Assembly: GCF_015207005.2 (NCBI RefSeq)
Contig: NZ_JADEXS020000001.1
Span: 6,223,001-6,287,000 of the forward strand
Direction of reading: 5' to 3'
Source of the DNA: Desmonostoc muscorum LEGE 12446
GTDB taxonomy: Bacteria > Cyanobacteriota > Cyanobacteriia > Cyanobacteriales > Nostocaceae
Length of the DNA stretch: 64,000 bases
Made by a program: the position numbers and the translations under genes. The notes beneath the pieces were generated by a model. That model made no database searches and was not told where the DNA came from. It saw only the letters and a list, made by a program, of their open reading frames with translations. Shown here piece after piece: positions 35,184-43,485 of this stretch; the first letter of the stretch is position 1; the number at the start of each line of letters is the position of its first letter.

Positions 35184-35816
35184 ATGGGTGGGAAATTAAT
35201 TGTATTTGAAGGGGTAGAAGGCTGCGGTAAAACCAGCCAAATACAGCTTTGTTGTCAGTGGTTGGAAAGTCTAGGTATTTCTGTGGTGGTAACTCGTGAA
35301 CCAGGGGGAACAGAGTTAGGCTTAGACCTCCGGCGCTTGCTACTAGAAAAGGCAGAGGATAAACCAGTTGCCGAAGTGACGGAACTTTTGTTGTATGCTG
35401 CTGATAGATCCCAGCACGTTGAACAAGAACTTAAACCAAATCTTGCAGCTGGGAAATATATTTTATGCGATCGCTACACCGACTCTACCATTGCCTACCA
35501 AGGATATGGTCGAGGTTTGAACATGAGTTTAATCAATCAACTCAACTATATTGCCACCGGTGGCTTAGAAAGTGACCTAACCATTTGGCTGGATATCGAT
35601 GTCGAGGTAGGACTGTCCCGCAAACGAGGAAGTGAAGTAGGGCTAGACCGCATTGAACAAGAGACAATTGCTTTTCATCGCCGCGTTCAGCAAGGATACG
35701 CAGAGTTAGCAGCATCACATCCCTCACGAATTCTGCGGGTAGATGGTAGCTTGAGTAAACAAGCTGTACAAGAAATAATTCAAGAAATTTTGCGCGCACA
35801 TCTTCAGATGATATGA
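35184..35816 (+). CDS. tmk: Thymidylate kinase
   Basis: dTMP to dTDP kinase, essential for DNA precursor supply. The start is at MGGKLIVFEGVEGCGKTSQI, 210 residues, the normal length; a GTG at 35112 would add 24 residues not typical of the family. It has the P-loop GVEGCGKT, the DR(Y/H) motif in ILCDRYTDSTIAYQGYGRG, the TREPGGTELG loop and a lid region GSEVGLDRIE. The tail LRVDGS ends the fold. The ribosome site is weak and it may be read from the P450 transcript. Confidence 0.93.
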   Translation: MGGKLIVFEGVEGCGKTSQIQLCCQWLESLGISVVVTREPGGTELGLDLRRLLLEKAEDKPVAEVTELLLYAADRSQHVEQELKPNLAAGKYILCDRYTDSTIAYQGYGRGLNMSLINQLNYIATGGLESDLTIWLDIDVEVGLSRKRGSEVGLDRIEQETIAFHRRVQQGYAELAASHPSRILRVDGSLSKQAVQEIIQEILRAHLQMI

Positions 35817-35867
35817 GTGTATCAAAAAATGAGAAGATTGTAGTTGCTGTTCAATGCTAAGGAATAA

Positions 35868-36308
35868 GTGACAGCTATGTATACTTGGAAAATCTATGGA
35901 ATAACTGTTGTTGCTTTATTTCTGAAAATGTTGGCTATTATCCTAATCCAAGTTAACACTCGGCGGAAGTCCAATAATTTTTCTACACCAGAAGATGCTG
36001 CGACTTTTGGCAAAGGGGGAACTGGAGTTGTACAAGAGTCTCAATTACTGCAACGCGCCACTAAAACCCTCAACAATGATGGCGAAAATATTCCGATCTT
36101 CCTGTTTCTAGCTACTGCTTACGTTAACTTGGGCTGTTGGGAACAAGGCACCTTAATTTATTTTCCACTTTTTGTTTTGTCGCGCTTTGCCCATTCTATA
36201 GCTTTTCTACGCGCCATGCAGCCGCTGAGGACTCGTGCTTATCAGCTAGGTCTTTCCGTGATGGTTGTTTTGTCTGGGCATATTCTGTGGACTGCCCTTT
36301 CAAAGTAA
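35868..36308 (+). CDS. MAPEG-family membrane protein
   Basis: A 146-residue protein (143 if the ATG at 35877 is used; AAGGA upstream is 4 bp from the GTG and 13 bp from the ATG). It has four membrane segments: YGITVVALFLKMLAIILIQV, then a polar loop RKSNNFSTPEDAATFG, then IPIFLFLATAYVNLG, LIYFPLFVLSRFAHSI and YQLGLSVMVVLSGHILWTA. The pattern, with RATKTLNNDGENIPIF and the RFAHS segment, matches microsomal glutathione S-transferase 1-like MAPEG proteins. A role in glutathione conjugation or peroxide reduction is inferred from the family. Confidence 0.85.
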   Translation: MTAMYTWKIYGITVVALFLKMLAIILIQVNTRRKSNNFSTPEDAATFGKGGTGVVQESQLLQRATKTLNNDGENIPIFLFLATAYVNLGCWEQGTLIYFPLFVLSRFAHSIAFLRAMQPLRTRAYQLGLSVMVVLSGHILWTALSK

Positions 36309-36329
36309 ATCGTGATTTGTGATTATGCT

Positions 36330-36500
36330 CTGGGGAATGCTGGCAGTCCATCTTGGGGAGAGATGCGTCTGCCCATCTGATTTTTCAGATCGTGTGGAAA
36401 AACCAACGCGAAACCTAAACACCGAGCAAGCTTTCCTAGTAGGGAAGAGGAAAATTCAAAACCTCTCCCGCTGTAGGCTACGGTGTAATACCGTTTCACT
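36330..36500 (+). ncRNA. Possible structured RNA, unrecognised
   Basis: A gene-free stretch with several short stems in series: TGCTC (36334) with GAGCA (36423), ATCTGA/TCAGAT, CTTTCC/GGGAAG, and a last ACGG-7 nt-CCGT followed by TTTC. I checked it against remembered riboswitch and 6S/SRP signatures and found no match. No expression evidence can be seen. Confidence 0.2.
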
Positions 36501-36523
36501 TTAATTATGATACAAATACGTTG

Positions 36524-36552
36524 GTAGGGGCACGGCAATGCCGTGCCCCTAC
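36524..36552. repeat. Perfect 14-bp-arm palindrome
   Basis: GTAGGGGCACGGCA and its reverse complement around one base. The same GTAGGGGCAC/GTGCCCCTAC theme forms one shell of the nested element at 38403. Confidence 0.85.
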
Positions 36553-36606
36553 GCGAAATCTATATCTATCAGGGTTTTAGTGAAATGGTGTAAACACTAG
36601 TCTCTT

Positions 36607-36858
36607 GACCTGCACCTTAGTTGCATCGACTTGCACCTTAGTTGCATCGACCTGCACCTTTGATGCATCGACCTGCACCTTTGATGCATCGACCTGCACC
36701 TTTGATGCATCGACCTGCACCTTTGATGCATCGACCTGCACCTTTGATGCATCGACCTGCACCTTACTTGCATCGACCTGCACCTTACTTGCATCGCCCT
36801 GCACCTTTGATGCATCGCCCTGCACCTTTGATGCATCGACCTGCACCTTTGTTGCATC
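36607..36858. repeat. 21-bp minisatellite, 12 copies
   Basis: Twelve contiguous 21-bp units of the type GACCTGCACCTTTGATGCAT plus one base, with few changes. Because 21 is a multiple of three, every frame stays open on both strands (for example VQVDASK heptapeptides on the minus strand). No ribosome site or ATG start supports a gene. Confidence 0.95.
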
Positions 36859-37055
36859 GAAGAGCAAAAATTAACCTTCTCTACGTTACACAACAACTCT
36901 AAATGACTTGTGTGTACACGGTAGTCTTGTAGGAGAAGATTTTCCAGATCCTATGAAAAGTTAGGTCAATAGCTCATAACCTGAGCGATCGCTGGTGTAA
37001 CTTTTCCTCGCTTTTAAAAGGGCGATCGCATTGTTTGAGCCTATATTACCCAACA
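36859..37055. other. Gene-free spacer
   Basis: Two HIP1-type sites and nothing else that I can support. Confidence 0.4.
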
Positions 37056-37178
37056 CTATAGGAATCATATTTGATTTTTAGGAAGCTAGGTACACCTTTA
37101 TTCCTTCTTCCCAGTCCCCAGTCCCCAGTCCCTTACCTCTACGAGTGATTCTCCAAATAAAATCGGATTGCTATATTA
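37056..37178. mobile_element. 123-bp miniature inverted-repeat element
   Basis: The left end CTATAGGAATCATATTTGAT is answered on the right by AATAAAATCGGATTGCTATA. It belongs to the same family as 60091-60280 and the solo end at 24013. A short CCCAGTCCCCAGTCCC repeat sits inside. Confidence 0.5.
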
Positions 37179-37326
37179 CTTATACTTCCCCCAATTTGTT
37201 TATGTTTGATTTCTAAATTCTTCTTCTTTGTGGTTCAAACACATCTGTCTTCAGTAGGGTAAAACTCCAGATGTATATTTGATAAGGTTGCAAATGACAC
37301 CGACTTAATTGCAATTGGAGTTAACG

Positions 37327-37818
37327 ATGACATACACGCAAACTGGCGATCCAACTATTCGGCAACATGTGCAAGCTTGGCAAAAATTAGATGTAGATCA
37401 ACAGTTAGCTTTGTTTTGGTTTATCTATGAAGAAATAGGTAACTCAATTACTCCAGCCGCCCCCGGCGCTAGCACTGCTTCTTCAGAAATTGCTGAAGGT
37501 TTGTTTAATCAAGTTAAGGAATTAACTCACGAACAACAATTAAAAATTCAGCGTGACTTGATTAACAAAGTCGATACCCAAATTTCTCGTCAATATGGTT
37601 CTTTGGGTGATACCACAAAGCTACTTTTTTGGTATCTATTAGCTGAAGGTATGGAAAATGGCACTATCATTCCTGTACCTGATGATTATCGGCTTTCCTC
37701 AGAATCTCAAGCGCTGTTTAGCAGAATTCAAGGATTATCTTTTGAGCAACAGATTACTCTTTTCCGTGATTACGTTGCACCAATGGGTGCCGAAGCAAAA
37801 GCAGGCGCAGGAATTTAG
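37327..37818 (+). CDS. Helical carotenoid protein (OCP N-terminal-domain homologue)
   Basis: The start is at MTYTQTGDPTIRQHV because GGAG lies 6 bp upstream; 163 residues. It is an all-helical carotenoid-binding domain, seen in VQAWQKLDVDQQLALFWFIY, GLFNQVKELTHEQQLKIQRD and LLFWYLLAEGMENGTIIPVP. The C-terminal NTF2-like sensor domain of orange carotenoid protein is absent, so this is a stand-alone HCP. Some HCPs quench singlet oxygen and one class quenches the phycobilisome; which class applies here is not decidable by eye. No partner CTD-homologue gene is adjacent. Confidence 0.92.
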   Translation: MTYTQTGDPTIRQHVQAWQKLDVDQQLALFWFIYEEIGNSITPAAPGASTASSEIAEGLFNQVKELTHEQQLKIQRDLINKVDTQISRQYGSLGDTTKLLFWYLLAEGMENGTIIPVPDDYRLSSESQALFSRIQGLSFEQQITLFRDYVAPMGAEAKAGAGI

Positions 37819-38366
37819 TAATTCGTAACTGACATTTTGAATTTTTTGCGCCTGGTATAAACAAACAAACACAGAGTAAAAACTAAAACTCTTACTCTGT
37901 GATTATCTATCTCTTTGCCTTAGTTGCACCCTAAAGTCGTAACGCCCTTTGTTTTGTATTCAATATATTAAAAGTAATTATAGCTAATTTAATCCGCCTT
38001 TTGGTTGGTTTAAATATGTTGAACTTAGATTAATCTTCTGTTTTTTTATAGCTTTTTATTTAAAATTAAAGTATCTGAACATTAATAGACACACGAGTGG
38101 AATAGTCAAAGTTTTTACGTTGATAATTAAATCATTTTTATCAAATTTAACACCAAACTACATTTACAATCAAGACAAAAATGTAAATAATTTACTAGAG
38201 TTTAGTATGCTTCATAAAAGTGTTCAAGCGTGGAAGCAATCTGGGTCAGCTTTTAAGGGATTTAGTACCAGCGATCGCTACACATTCTTAGGCTTATTTT
38301 CTACCTCACATCTGATACAATGACCAATACTTTAATCAATACATTACTAACAGAATTTCCCGCACA
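37819..38366. other. AT-rich gap after the carotenoid protein
   Basis: AAACTAAAACTCTTACTC-type AT-rich sequence. A 67-codon frame at 38120 has no ribosome site or family match and is not called. Confidence 0.4.
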
Positions 38367-38607
38367 TTACAGCAGTTTTCATGTATTTGAAACACATATG
38401 TTGTAGGGGCACACCAATGCTGTGCCCCCAATACGGTTTGGTTAAGGTTTTTTGATTAAAATTCTAAATTCTAAAGACGCGATAAATCGCCGTCTCTACA
38501 AAGGAATGATTATTGTAGAGACAGCGATTTATCGCGTCTGGTGACTTAACCGAACAGTATTGACTGTGCCCCTACCGGGTGGTCTATTTACCTGAAAATT
38601 GTTGTAA
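38367..38607. mobile_element. Four-level nested miniature elements
   Basis: Shell 1: TTACAGCAGTTTTCATGTA (38367-38385) with its mate at 38587-38607. Shell 2: GTAGGGGCACA (38403) with TGTGCCCCTAC (about 38565). Shell 3: AATACGGTTTGGTTAAG (38430) with CTTAACCGAACAGTATT (38545-38561), related to the carbonic anhydrase element at 53349. Core: AGACGCGATAAATCGC (38474) with GCGATTTATCGCGTCT (to 38539). Confidence 0.75.
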
Positions 38608-38681
38608 GTTAAAGAATTATAAGTGATGAACGCTGGCTGTTGACTATTGACTGTTGACGGTTAACACTCATCAGTCAACGA

Positions 38682-40598
38682 TTAATCTTTTCTGATCGCT
38701 GCTTGATAGCGACCTAGCGCAATTAAAGGAAAGTATTGTTGATACATGTGATACTTGAGATAAAAATGACAAGGAAAGCCAGTACCTGTAAAATCTGCTT
38801 CAAACCAAGTACCATCTGGCTGTTGAGTTGTCACAAGATAGGCAATTCCCCGCTCAATAGCCTCAAGCGCTAATTTACCAGTTGCTTCACCTGCTGCCAA
38901 CAGACCAATTAAAGCCCAAGCAGTTTGAGATGCAGTACTGTTTCCTTTTCCTTTAAGGCTGGGATCGTCGTAGCTGCGACAAGTTTCGCCCCAACCGCCA
39001 TCTGGGTTTTGACATCCCAATAACCAAGTTGCTCCCCGTTCTATATTGAGTTTATGCTTTTGAGGGTCAATCAAGGCTAAGGCTGAGAGGACGCCACTAG
39101 TACCGTAGATGTAATTTACACCCCAACGACCAAACCAACAGCCTTCTGTTTCCTGTTCGCCCAAAAGATAACTAAGCGCCCGCTCTAAGTTGTGCGGTTC
39201 AATTGACAAATTACAACCACCCAGCATTTCTATTACCCTGGCGGTAACATCTGCGGTGTTTGGGTCAATCATCGCTTTCAAGTCTCCATAGGGGATGGAG
39301 TTTAGCCAATCTTGGTCATTGTCCAAATCAAAAGCAGCCCAACCCCCTGGTTTACACTGCATAGATGCAATCCATTTTAAGGCACGGGCGATCGCACCTT
39401 GCTTGATTTTTTCATTAGGTAGTTTGGCTTGATGTAGTGCCATCACCACCACAGCCGAATCATCAACATCAGGATAAAAGCGATTGTCAAACTCAAACGC
39501 CCAAGCCCCTGGTTTTCCCTGGCGATTTTTGACAGCCCAATCTCCATAGTCTAAAATTTGCTTTTCCAGCAACCATTCGCCAGCTCGCACCACAGCCGGA
39601 TCATCTGGTGCAAAACCAGAATCTACCAAAGCACGCATCGCCCAAGCTGTATCCCACACGGGTGAAACACAGGGTTGTACCCGGTAGCTGTCCTCTGTTT
39701 CAATCACAAAGTTATCAATTGCCTGCAACCCTCTTTCTACAATGGGGTCGTTTTGGTCATAACCCAGACACCGCAAAGCCAGCATGGAATTCAGCATCGC
39801 TGGAATAATGCCGCCCCAGTCGCCTGTAACTTCTTGGCGTTCTAAAATCCACTTTTCGGCGGCTTTGATGCCTTCTGCCCGGAAAGGTACTAAATTCAGG
39901 TGTTCTGCCAACTTGAACCCATCATCAAGGGTGAGGAATAAATCTGTCCAATCGTTATTTCGGGGTAATCCCCACTGGACTCGATCCACACTTTCAACGT
40001 ATAGTTCATCTAAGTTGATAGCTCCGTCAGTGAGAAAAATCGGTTTGCGATCGCATACAATCAACAGCGGTACTGTGCTGGAACGCGCCCAACTAGACAT
40101 CTCGTAAATATTAACTGGAAAAGCTTTGGGCAATAGCATGATCCAAGGTGGTAGTGAGGGAATACCACGCCAGTTGTAACAGCCAATCAAGGCTAGGTGC
40201 AACTTGGTAAAAATCCGAGTTTTGCTGATACCACCGCGTTGGAGAATAAACTTTCGCGCCCGAACCAGCGCCGGATCGTTTGCTGGCACACCTAGCAGTC
40301 TCAGCGCCATGTAGGCTTCTACTGAAGTACTAAGTTCTCCGCCATCACCGTAGAAAAGCTCCCAGCCGCCATGCTCCCGTTGCTCTTGACGCAGGTAGTC
40401 TGCAACTTTGTGCAAAGGTCTGGTTTGGTCTGTTTCCCAAATCTTATGCAAAAGCACCACTTCAGCAGTGATGGTGACATTGGATTCCAACTCTGCCCAC
40501 CAGTAACCTGCCGGATTTTGAATTGAAAGCAGATATTCTTGGCTAGCTGCGATCGCTTCTGCGATTTGCTTGACTTTTACCCTGTCTTGTGTTTGCAT
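38682..40598 (-). CDS. shc: Squalene-hopene cyclase
   Basis: It cyclises squalene to hopene/hopanol, the core step of hopanoid synthesis, at the membrane. The start is at MQTQDRVKVKQIAEA; an upstream ATG adds 10 residues. 638 residues, normal. The protonating DxDD motif is in FYPDVDDSAVVVMAL, and several QW repeats are visible (QNPAGYWWAELE, KQGAIARALKWIASMQCKPG, CQNPDGGWGETC, QQPDGTWFEADFTGTGFP). It is divergent from hpnB at 40724, so hopanoid genes are grouped here. The 125-bp gap should contain both promoters. Confidence 0.96.
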   Translation of the reverse strand: MQTQDRVKVKQIAEAIAASQEYLLSIQNPAGYWWAELESNVTITAEVVLLHKIWETDQTRPLHKVADYLRQEQREHGGWELFYGDGGELSTSVEAYMALRLLGVPANDPALVRARKFILQRGGISKTRIFTKLHLALIGCYNWRGIPSLPPWIMLLPKAFPVNIYEMSSWARSSTVPLLIVCDRKPIFLTDGAINLDELYVESVDRVQWGLPRNNDWTDLFLTLDDGFKLAEHLNLVPFRAEGIKAAEKWILERQEVTGDWGGIIPAMLNSMLALRCLGYDQNDPIVERGLQAIDNFVIETEDSYRVQPCVSPVWDTAWAMRALVDSGFAPDDPAVVRAGEWLLEKQILDYGDWAVKNRQGKPGAWAFEFDNRFYPDVDDSAVVVMALHQAKLPNEKIKQGAIARALKWIASMQCKPGGWAAFDLDNDQDWLNSIPYGDLKAMIDPNTADVTARVIEMLGGCNLSIEPHNLERALSYLLGEQETEGCWFGRWGVNYIYGTSGVLSALALIDPQKHKLNIERGATWLLGCQNPDGGWGETCRSYDDPSLKGKGNSTASQTAWALIGLLAAGEATGKLALEAIERGIAYLVTTQQPDGTWFEADFTGTGFPCHFYLKYHMYQQYFPLIALGRYQAAIRKD

Positions 40599-40723
40599 CA
40601 AAAACCGTTCAACCTCAACACTCAACACTAGTTATCAACACGGTACTACAGGTGAAAAAAATTATTATCCTTTATCAGTAGACATAGTATTCTGTCTGAG
40701 TCACTGAAAATTTGCAATAGGTC

Positions 40724-42004
40724 ATGGGTCTAATTGTATTAGGATTGATGCTTTTATCCTTGACAATTTGGTTGGGATTACTGTGTTTTTGGGGGCAGTT
40801 TTGGCGATTAGACCAGCAATTAGAGGTAGAGACGTTGTATACAACGTCTCTACAATCTGTGGTTTGTGCGGTGGTTCCTGCGCGTAACGAAGCTGAATTA
40901 ATACCAATCAGCTTGCGATCGCTCTTACTTCAAGATTACCCTGGTTCTTTGGACGTGTTTTTAGTAGACGATCGCAGCACAGACCGTACAGCAAATTTTG
41001 CTGAAGGAGTCGCCCACGCTGTCGGTAAACCCCAGCAATTACATATTATCTCTGGGGAACCACTACCTCCCGGTTGGTCAGGGAAACTTTGGGCAGTTGA
41101 GCAAGGTATAAAGAATGCTAGTAAACTGACACCTGACTATTTTTTGCTCACCGACGCAGATATCGAACATGACGTGAGTAATCTCCGGCGACTCGTTGCT
41201 AAAGCTGAGCAGGAAAATTTAGACCTGGTTTCTGTGATGGTGCGACTCAGGTGTGAAAGCTTTTGGGAAAAACTATTGATTCCGGCTTTCGTCTTTTTCT
41301 TCCAAAAACTCTATCCCTTCCGCTGGGTGAATAATCCCAAAAATCCCACAGCCGCTGCTGCTGGAGGTTCGATCTTAATACGCCGAGAAGCTTTAGAGCG
41401 AATCGGAGGTATTCAAGCGATTCGCCAAGCTTTAATTGATGATTGCGCCTTGGCTGGGGCAGTTAAGAGGAGTGGGGGAGTAGTGAGTAGGGAGTGGGGA
41501 GTGGGGGAGATGAGGGAAATGAGGGGAACAACCAATGCCCAATCCCCAATCCACAATCCCCAATCCCCAATCCCCAGTCAAGGTCGTATCTGGCTTGGAT
41601 TGAGTACTTTAACTCGCAGTTTGCGTCCGTACAATTCCCTGGCGACGATTTGGGATACGATTGCCCGTACTGCCTATACTCAACTTAATTATTCTCCGTT
41701 ACTACTATTAGGAACTTTGGTAGGGATGAGCTTAATTTATCTAGTTCCACCTGTGGGTGTGATTTTGGGTGTAGTTTGGAGAAATTGGGCGATCGCATTT
41801 ACAGGTTTATGCGGTTGGTTATTAATGACCTTGGCTTACTACCCGACAATCCGCTTCTATAAATGTTCTTTTTGGTTAGCCTTTAGTTTACCCGCGATCG
41901 CTTTTCTCTATACCCTGATGACTCTAGATTCTGCACTCCGTCACTGGCAAGGACGCGGCGGCAGCTGGAAAGGAAGAGTTTATCCCAACCCAGATAATTT
42001 ATAG
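40724..42004 (+). CDS. hpnB: Hopanoid-associated glycosyltransferase HpnB, with repeat insertions
   Basis: A 426-residue membrane-anchored family 2 glycosyltransferase. An N-terminal membrane helix is followed by VVPARNEAELIPISLRSLL, the nucleotide-sugar site VFLVDDRSTDRT, the TDADIEHD metal motif and AAGGSILIRREALERIGG. Three C-terminal membrane segments follow. HpnB co-occurs with squalene-hopene cyclase; its exact product is unsettled. Two foreign stretches are kept in frame: VETLYTTSL, from a 28-bp palindrome (40826-40853), and about 35 residues after LAGAVKRS, from the G-rich minisatellite (about 41468-41580). The second falls within the catalytic domain, next to the DDCALAGAVKR helix, and may impair it. 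Confidence 0.88.
   Translation: MGLIVLGLMLLSLTIWLGLLCFWGQFWRLDQQLEVETLYTTSLQSVVCAVVPARNEAELIPISLRSLLLQDYPGSLDVFLVDDRSTDRTANFAEGVAHAVGKPQQLHIISGEPLPPGWSGKLWAVEQGIKNASKLTPDYFLLTDADIEHDVSNLRRLVAKAEQENLDLVSVMVRLRCESFWEKLLIPAFVFFFQKLYPFRWVNNPKNPTAAAAGGSILIRREALERIGGIQAIRQALIDDCALAGAVKRSGGVVSREWGVGEMREMRGTTNAQSPIHNPQSPIPSQGRIWLGLSTLTRSLRPYNSLATIWDTIARTAYTQLNYSPLLLLGTLVGMSLIYLVPPVGVILGVVWRNWAIAFTGLCGWLLMTLAYYPTIRFYKCSFWLAFSLPAIAFLYTLMTLDSALRHWQGRGGSWKGRVYPNPDNL
40826..40853. repeat. 28-bp perfect palindrome inside hpnB
   Basis: GTAGAGACGTTGTA followed at once by its reverse complement. GTAGAGACG ends also occur in the core of the nested element at 38474-38540 and near 4528. Confidence 0.9.
41468..41580. 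repeat. G-rich minisatellite inside hpnB
   Basis: GTAGGGAGTGGGGAGTGGGG units, then AGATGAGGGAAATGAGGGGA, then CCCAATCCCCAATCCACAAT units. This is the same fold-back layout as the intergenic members (8929, 43312, 44282), but it lies within an open gene. Confidence 0.9.
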
Positions 42005-42085
42005 TTGGGATTAAATTGAATTTAAGAATCGGTAGTGCTAATCTCTAATTAGAGATTAAACGTCAAGTGGTTGATTAAAAGAGTT

Positions 42086-42322
42086 ATGACAACCGCAACA
42101 CCAACAATTAATCCTGTTATTGTCCCCAAAAAGCTGGCTTTTCTGGAGTCAATTTGTTGGCAGACCGCCGATGTATATCGCTTTACTTCAGAAGAAATGC
42201 TGAGTCGGTACGAGCGTGGTTGGCAATATCACAATCTATTTAATAATCTTGAGGGTGAAGAACTCAATTTTCTTCAGGAACTTGCCAGACGCTATAAATC
42301 CTGGTTGCAAGTCTATTTATAA
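42086..42322 (+). CDS. Small conserved cyanobacterial protein
   Basis: 78 residues from the ATG at 42086 (MTTATPTINPVIVPKKLAFL). It has SICWQTADVYRFTSEEMLSR and ERGWQYHNLFNNLEGEELNF, ending YKSWLQVYL. It is compact and probably helical, with no signal peptide or cysteine motif. I recall similar short proteins in Nostocales without function. It follows hpnB by 82 bp but need not be functionally linked. A TTG 15 bp upstream is a weaker start. Confidence 0.55.
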   Translation: MTTATPTINPVIVPKKLAFLESICWQTADVYRFTSEEMLSRYERGWQYHNLFNNLEGEELNFLQELARRYKSWLQVYL

Positions 42323-42337
42323 CCAGAAAGAAAAAGG

Positions 42338-42441
42338 TACAAGCCCCTAAATTTATTTATGGAAAAATAAAAAATGTATTTCGAGACGCACCGGGCAAGA
42401 AATACGGTGTCCTTGTTACAAGCCCCTAAATTTATTTATGG
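42338..42441. repeat. Direct repeat pair, 25 bp
   Basis: TACAAGCCCCTAAATTTATT plus five bases occurs at 42338-42362 and 42417-42441, separated by 54 bp. It lies between the small protein gene and the ArsR gene. Confidence 0.8.
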
Positions 42442-42529
42442 GCTTGGTAAATTTTGACTTTTGACTTTTGACTTCCCCAAACGCGAGTGCGTCTCGCTCC
42501 AGAAGGGGCTGACCCTCGCATCCTTACCA

Positions 42530-42898
42530 TCACCAGCCTTGCCCCCTACCTCTAGTTGAGGCTGCTTGTTTACTACTGGCGGGGTCAAGAGATAATGGTT
42601 GAGCCGCTTTCAACACCGCATCCAGCAAACCTGGAAACAGCATCTCTAAATCTTCACGTCGCAGTATATTAATGTGCTGTGTACCCTCTTTACGTGTAAA
42701 TACTATCCCCGATTCGCGTAAAATTTTAAAGTGATTGGACATAGTAGACTTGGCGATCGCAAAATCAAACCTCGCACAGCATTGTTCCCCCTCACTAGCC
42801 AACAGCCGCACAATCTCTAAACGCACTGGGTCGCCCAATGCATACAACACTCCCGGCAAAGAAATATTTTTTCTATCTGGATGATAAAGGAATCTCAT
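42530..42898 (-). CDS. ArsR-family transcriptional repressor
   Basis: A 122-residue winged-helix regulator. [20 protein letters not shown] opens the fold, [20 protein letters not shown] is the recognition helix, and [20 protein letters not shown] is the wing. The metal-binding ELCVCD motif of classical ArsR is replaced by [11 protein letters not shown], so a paired cysteine (CC) may act as a redox or electrophile sensor. It is divergent from thioredoxin, with its own promoter and a palindrome between them. It probably controls thioredoxin, itself and perhaps the redox genes downstream. Confidence 0.87.
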   Translation of the reverse strand: MRFLYHPDRKNISLPGVLYALGDPVRLEIVRLLASEGEQCCARFDFAIAKSTMSNHFKILRESGIVFTRKEGTQHINILRREDLEMLFPGLLDAVLKAAQPLSLDPASSKQAASTRGRGQGW

Positions 42899-42936
42899 AG
42901 TTGCATTATCTCATCTAGTAGCATATATTTTTATTA

Positions 42937-42951
42937 TTCGATATTATCGAA
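42937..42951. promoter_or_regulatory. Probable ArsR operator
   Basis: TTCGATA-T-TATCGAA, a 15-bp palindrome in the 81-bp gap between the divergent arsR-type and thioredoxin genes. This is the usual size and location for such an operator. Confidence 0.6.
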
Positions 42952-42979
42952 TTATAGAATTAAATCAGGAAGGCAATTT

Positions 42980-43303
42980 ATGTCATCCATTACAAATGTC
43001 ACAGAAGCCACATTCAAGCAAGAAGTCTTGGAAAGTGCAATTCCAGTATTAGTGGACTTTTGGGCACCGTGGTGCGGGCCTTGTCGGATGGTGGCTCCGG
43101 TTGTAGACGAGGTTGCTACTGAATACGAAGGACAGGTGAAAGTAGTGAAGCTGAATACGGATCAAAATCCTACTGTGGCCAGTCATTACGGAATTCGCAG
43201 CATTCCGACGCTGATGGTTTTTAAAGAAGGTCGGCAAGTCGATACTGTGGTAGGGGCAGTGCCGAAGACCACATTAAATAAGACCTTAGCACAGCATCTT
43301 TAA
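42980..43303 (+). CDS. trxA: Thioredoxin
   Basis: The start is at [20 protein letters not shown], with AGGAAGG 6-7 bp upstream; a longer frame from 42881 overlaps the regulator and is rejected. 107 residues. The active site is WAPWCGPC (C32, C35), with the cis-proline in [10 protein letters not shown]. It is a general dithiol reductant resembling the m-type. Placed opposite an ArsR regulator with a paired cysteine, it may be an inducible thioredoxin rather than the housekeeping copy. Confidence 0.94.
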   Translation: MSSITNVTEATFKQEVLESAIPVLVDFWAPWCGPCRMVAPVVDEVATEYEGQVKVVKLNTDQNPTVASHYGIRSIPTLMVFKEGRQVDTVVGAVPKTTLNKTLAQHL

Positions 43304-43311
43304 TCTAGGTG

Positions 43312-43462
43312 ACTGGGGGCTGGGGACTGGGGACTAGGGAGATGGGGAGATGAGGGAGTGTGGGGAGATTATAAAAAAGCTTCCCACCTCCCCCACTCCT
43401 CCCAATCCCCAGTCCCCAATCCCTAATCCCCAATCCCCAGTCCCCAATCCCCAGTCCCAGAG
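43312..43462. repeat. G-rich fold-back minisatellite
   Basis: GGGGGCTGGGGACTGGGGAC units on the left and CCCCAGTCCCCAATCCC units on the right, filling the gap between thioredoxin and the SDR gene. Confidence 0.85.
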
Positions 43463-43485
43463 CAAATTAACGGGGAAAGAGCGAA

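Noticed and set aside
36330..36480. Cobalamin, glutamine or TPP riboswitch
   Set aside because: None of the core consensus strings I know for these classes is present.
36577..36896. Heptapeptide-repeat proteins on either strand across the 21-bp minisatellite
   Set aside because: All frames stay open because the period is a multiple of three; starts are TTG or lie inside repeats, and there is no ribosome site.
38120..38323. 67-residue plus-strand frame before the nested element
   Set aside because: No ribosome site, no domain and ordinary AT-rich composition.
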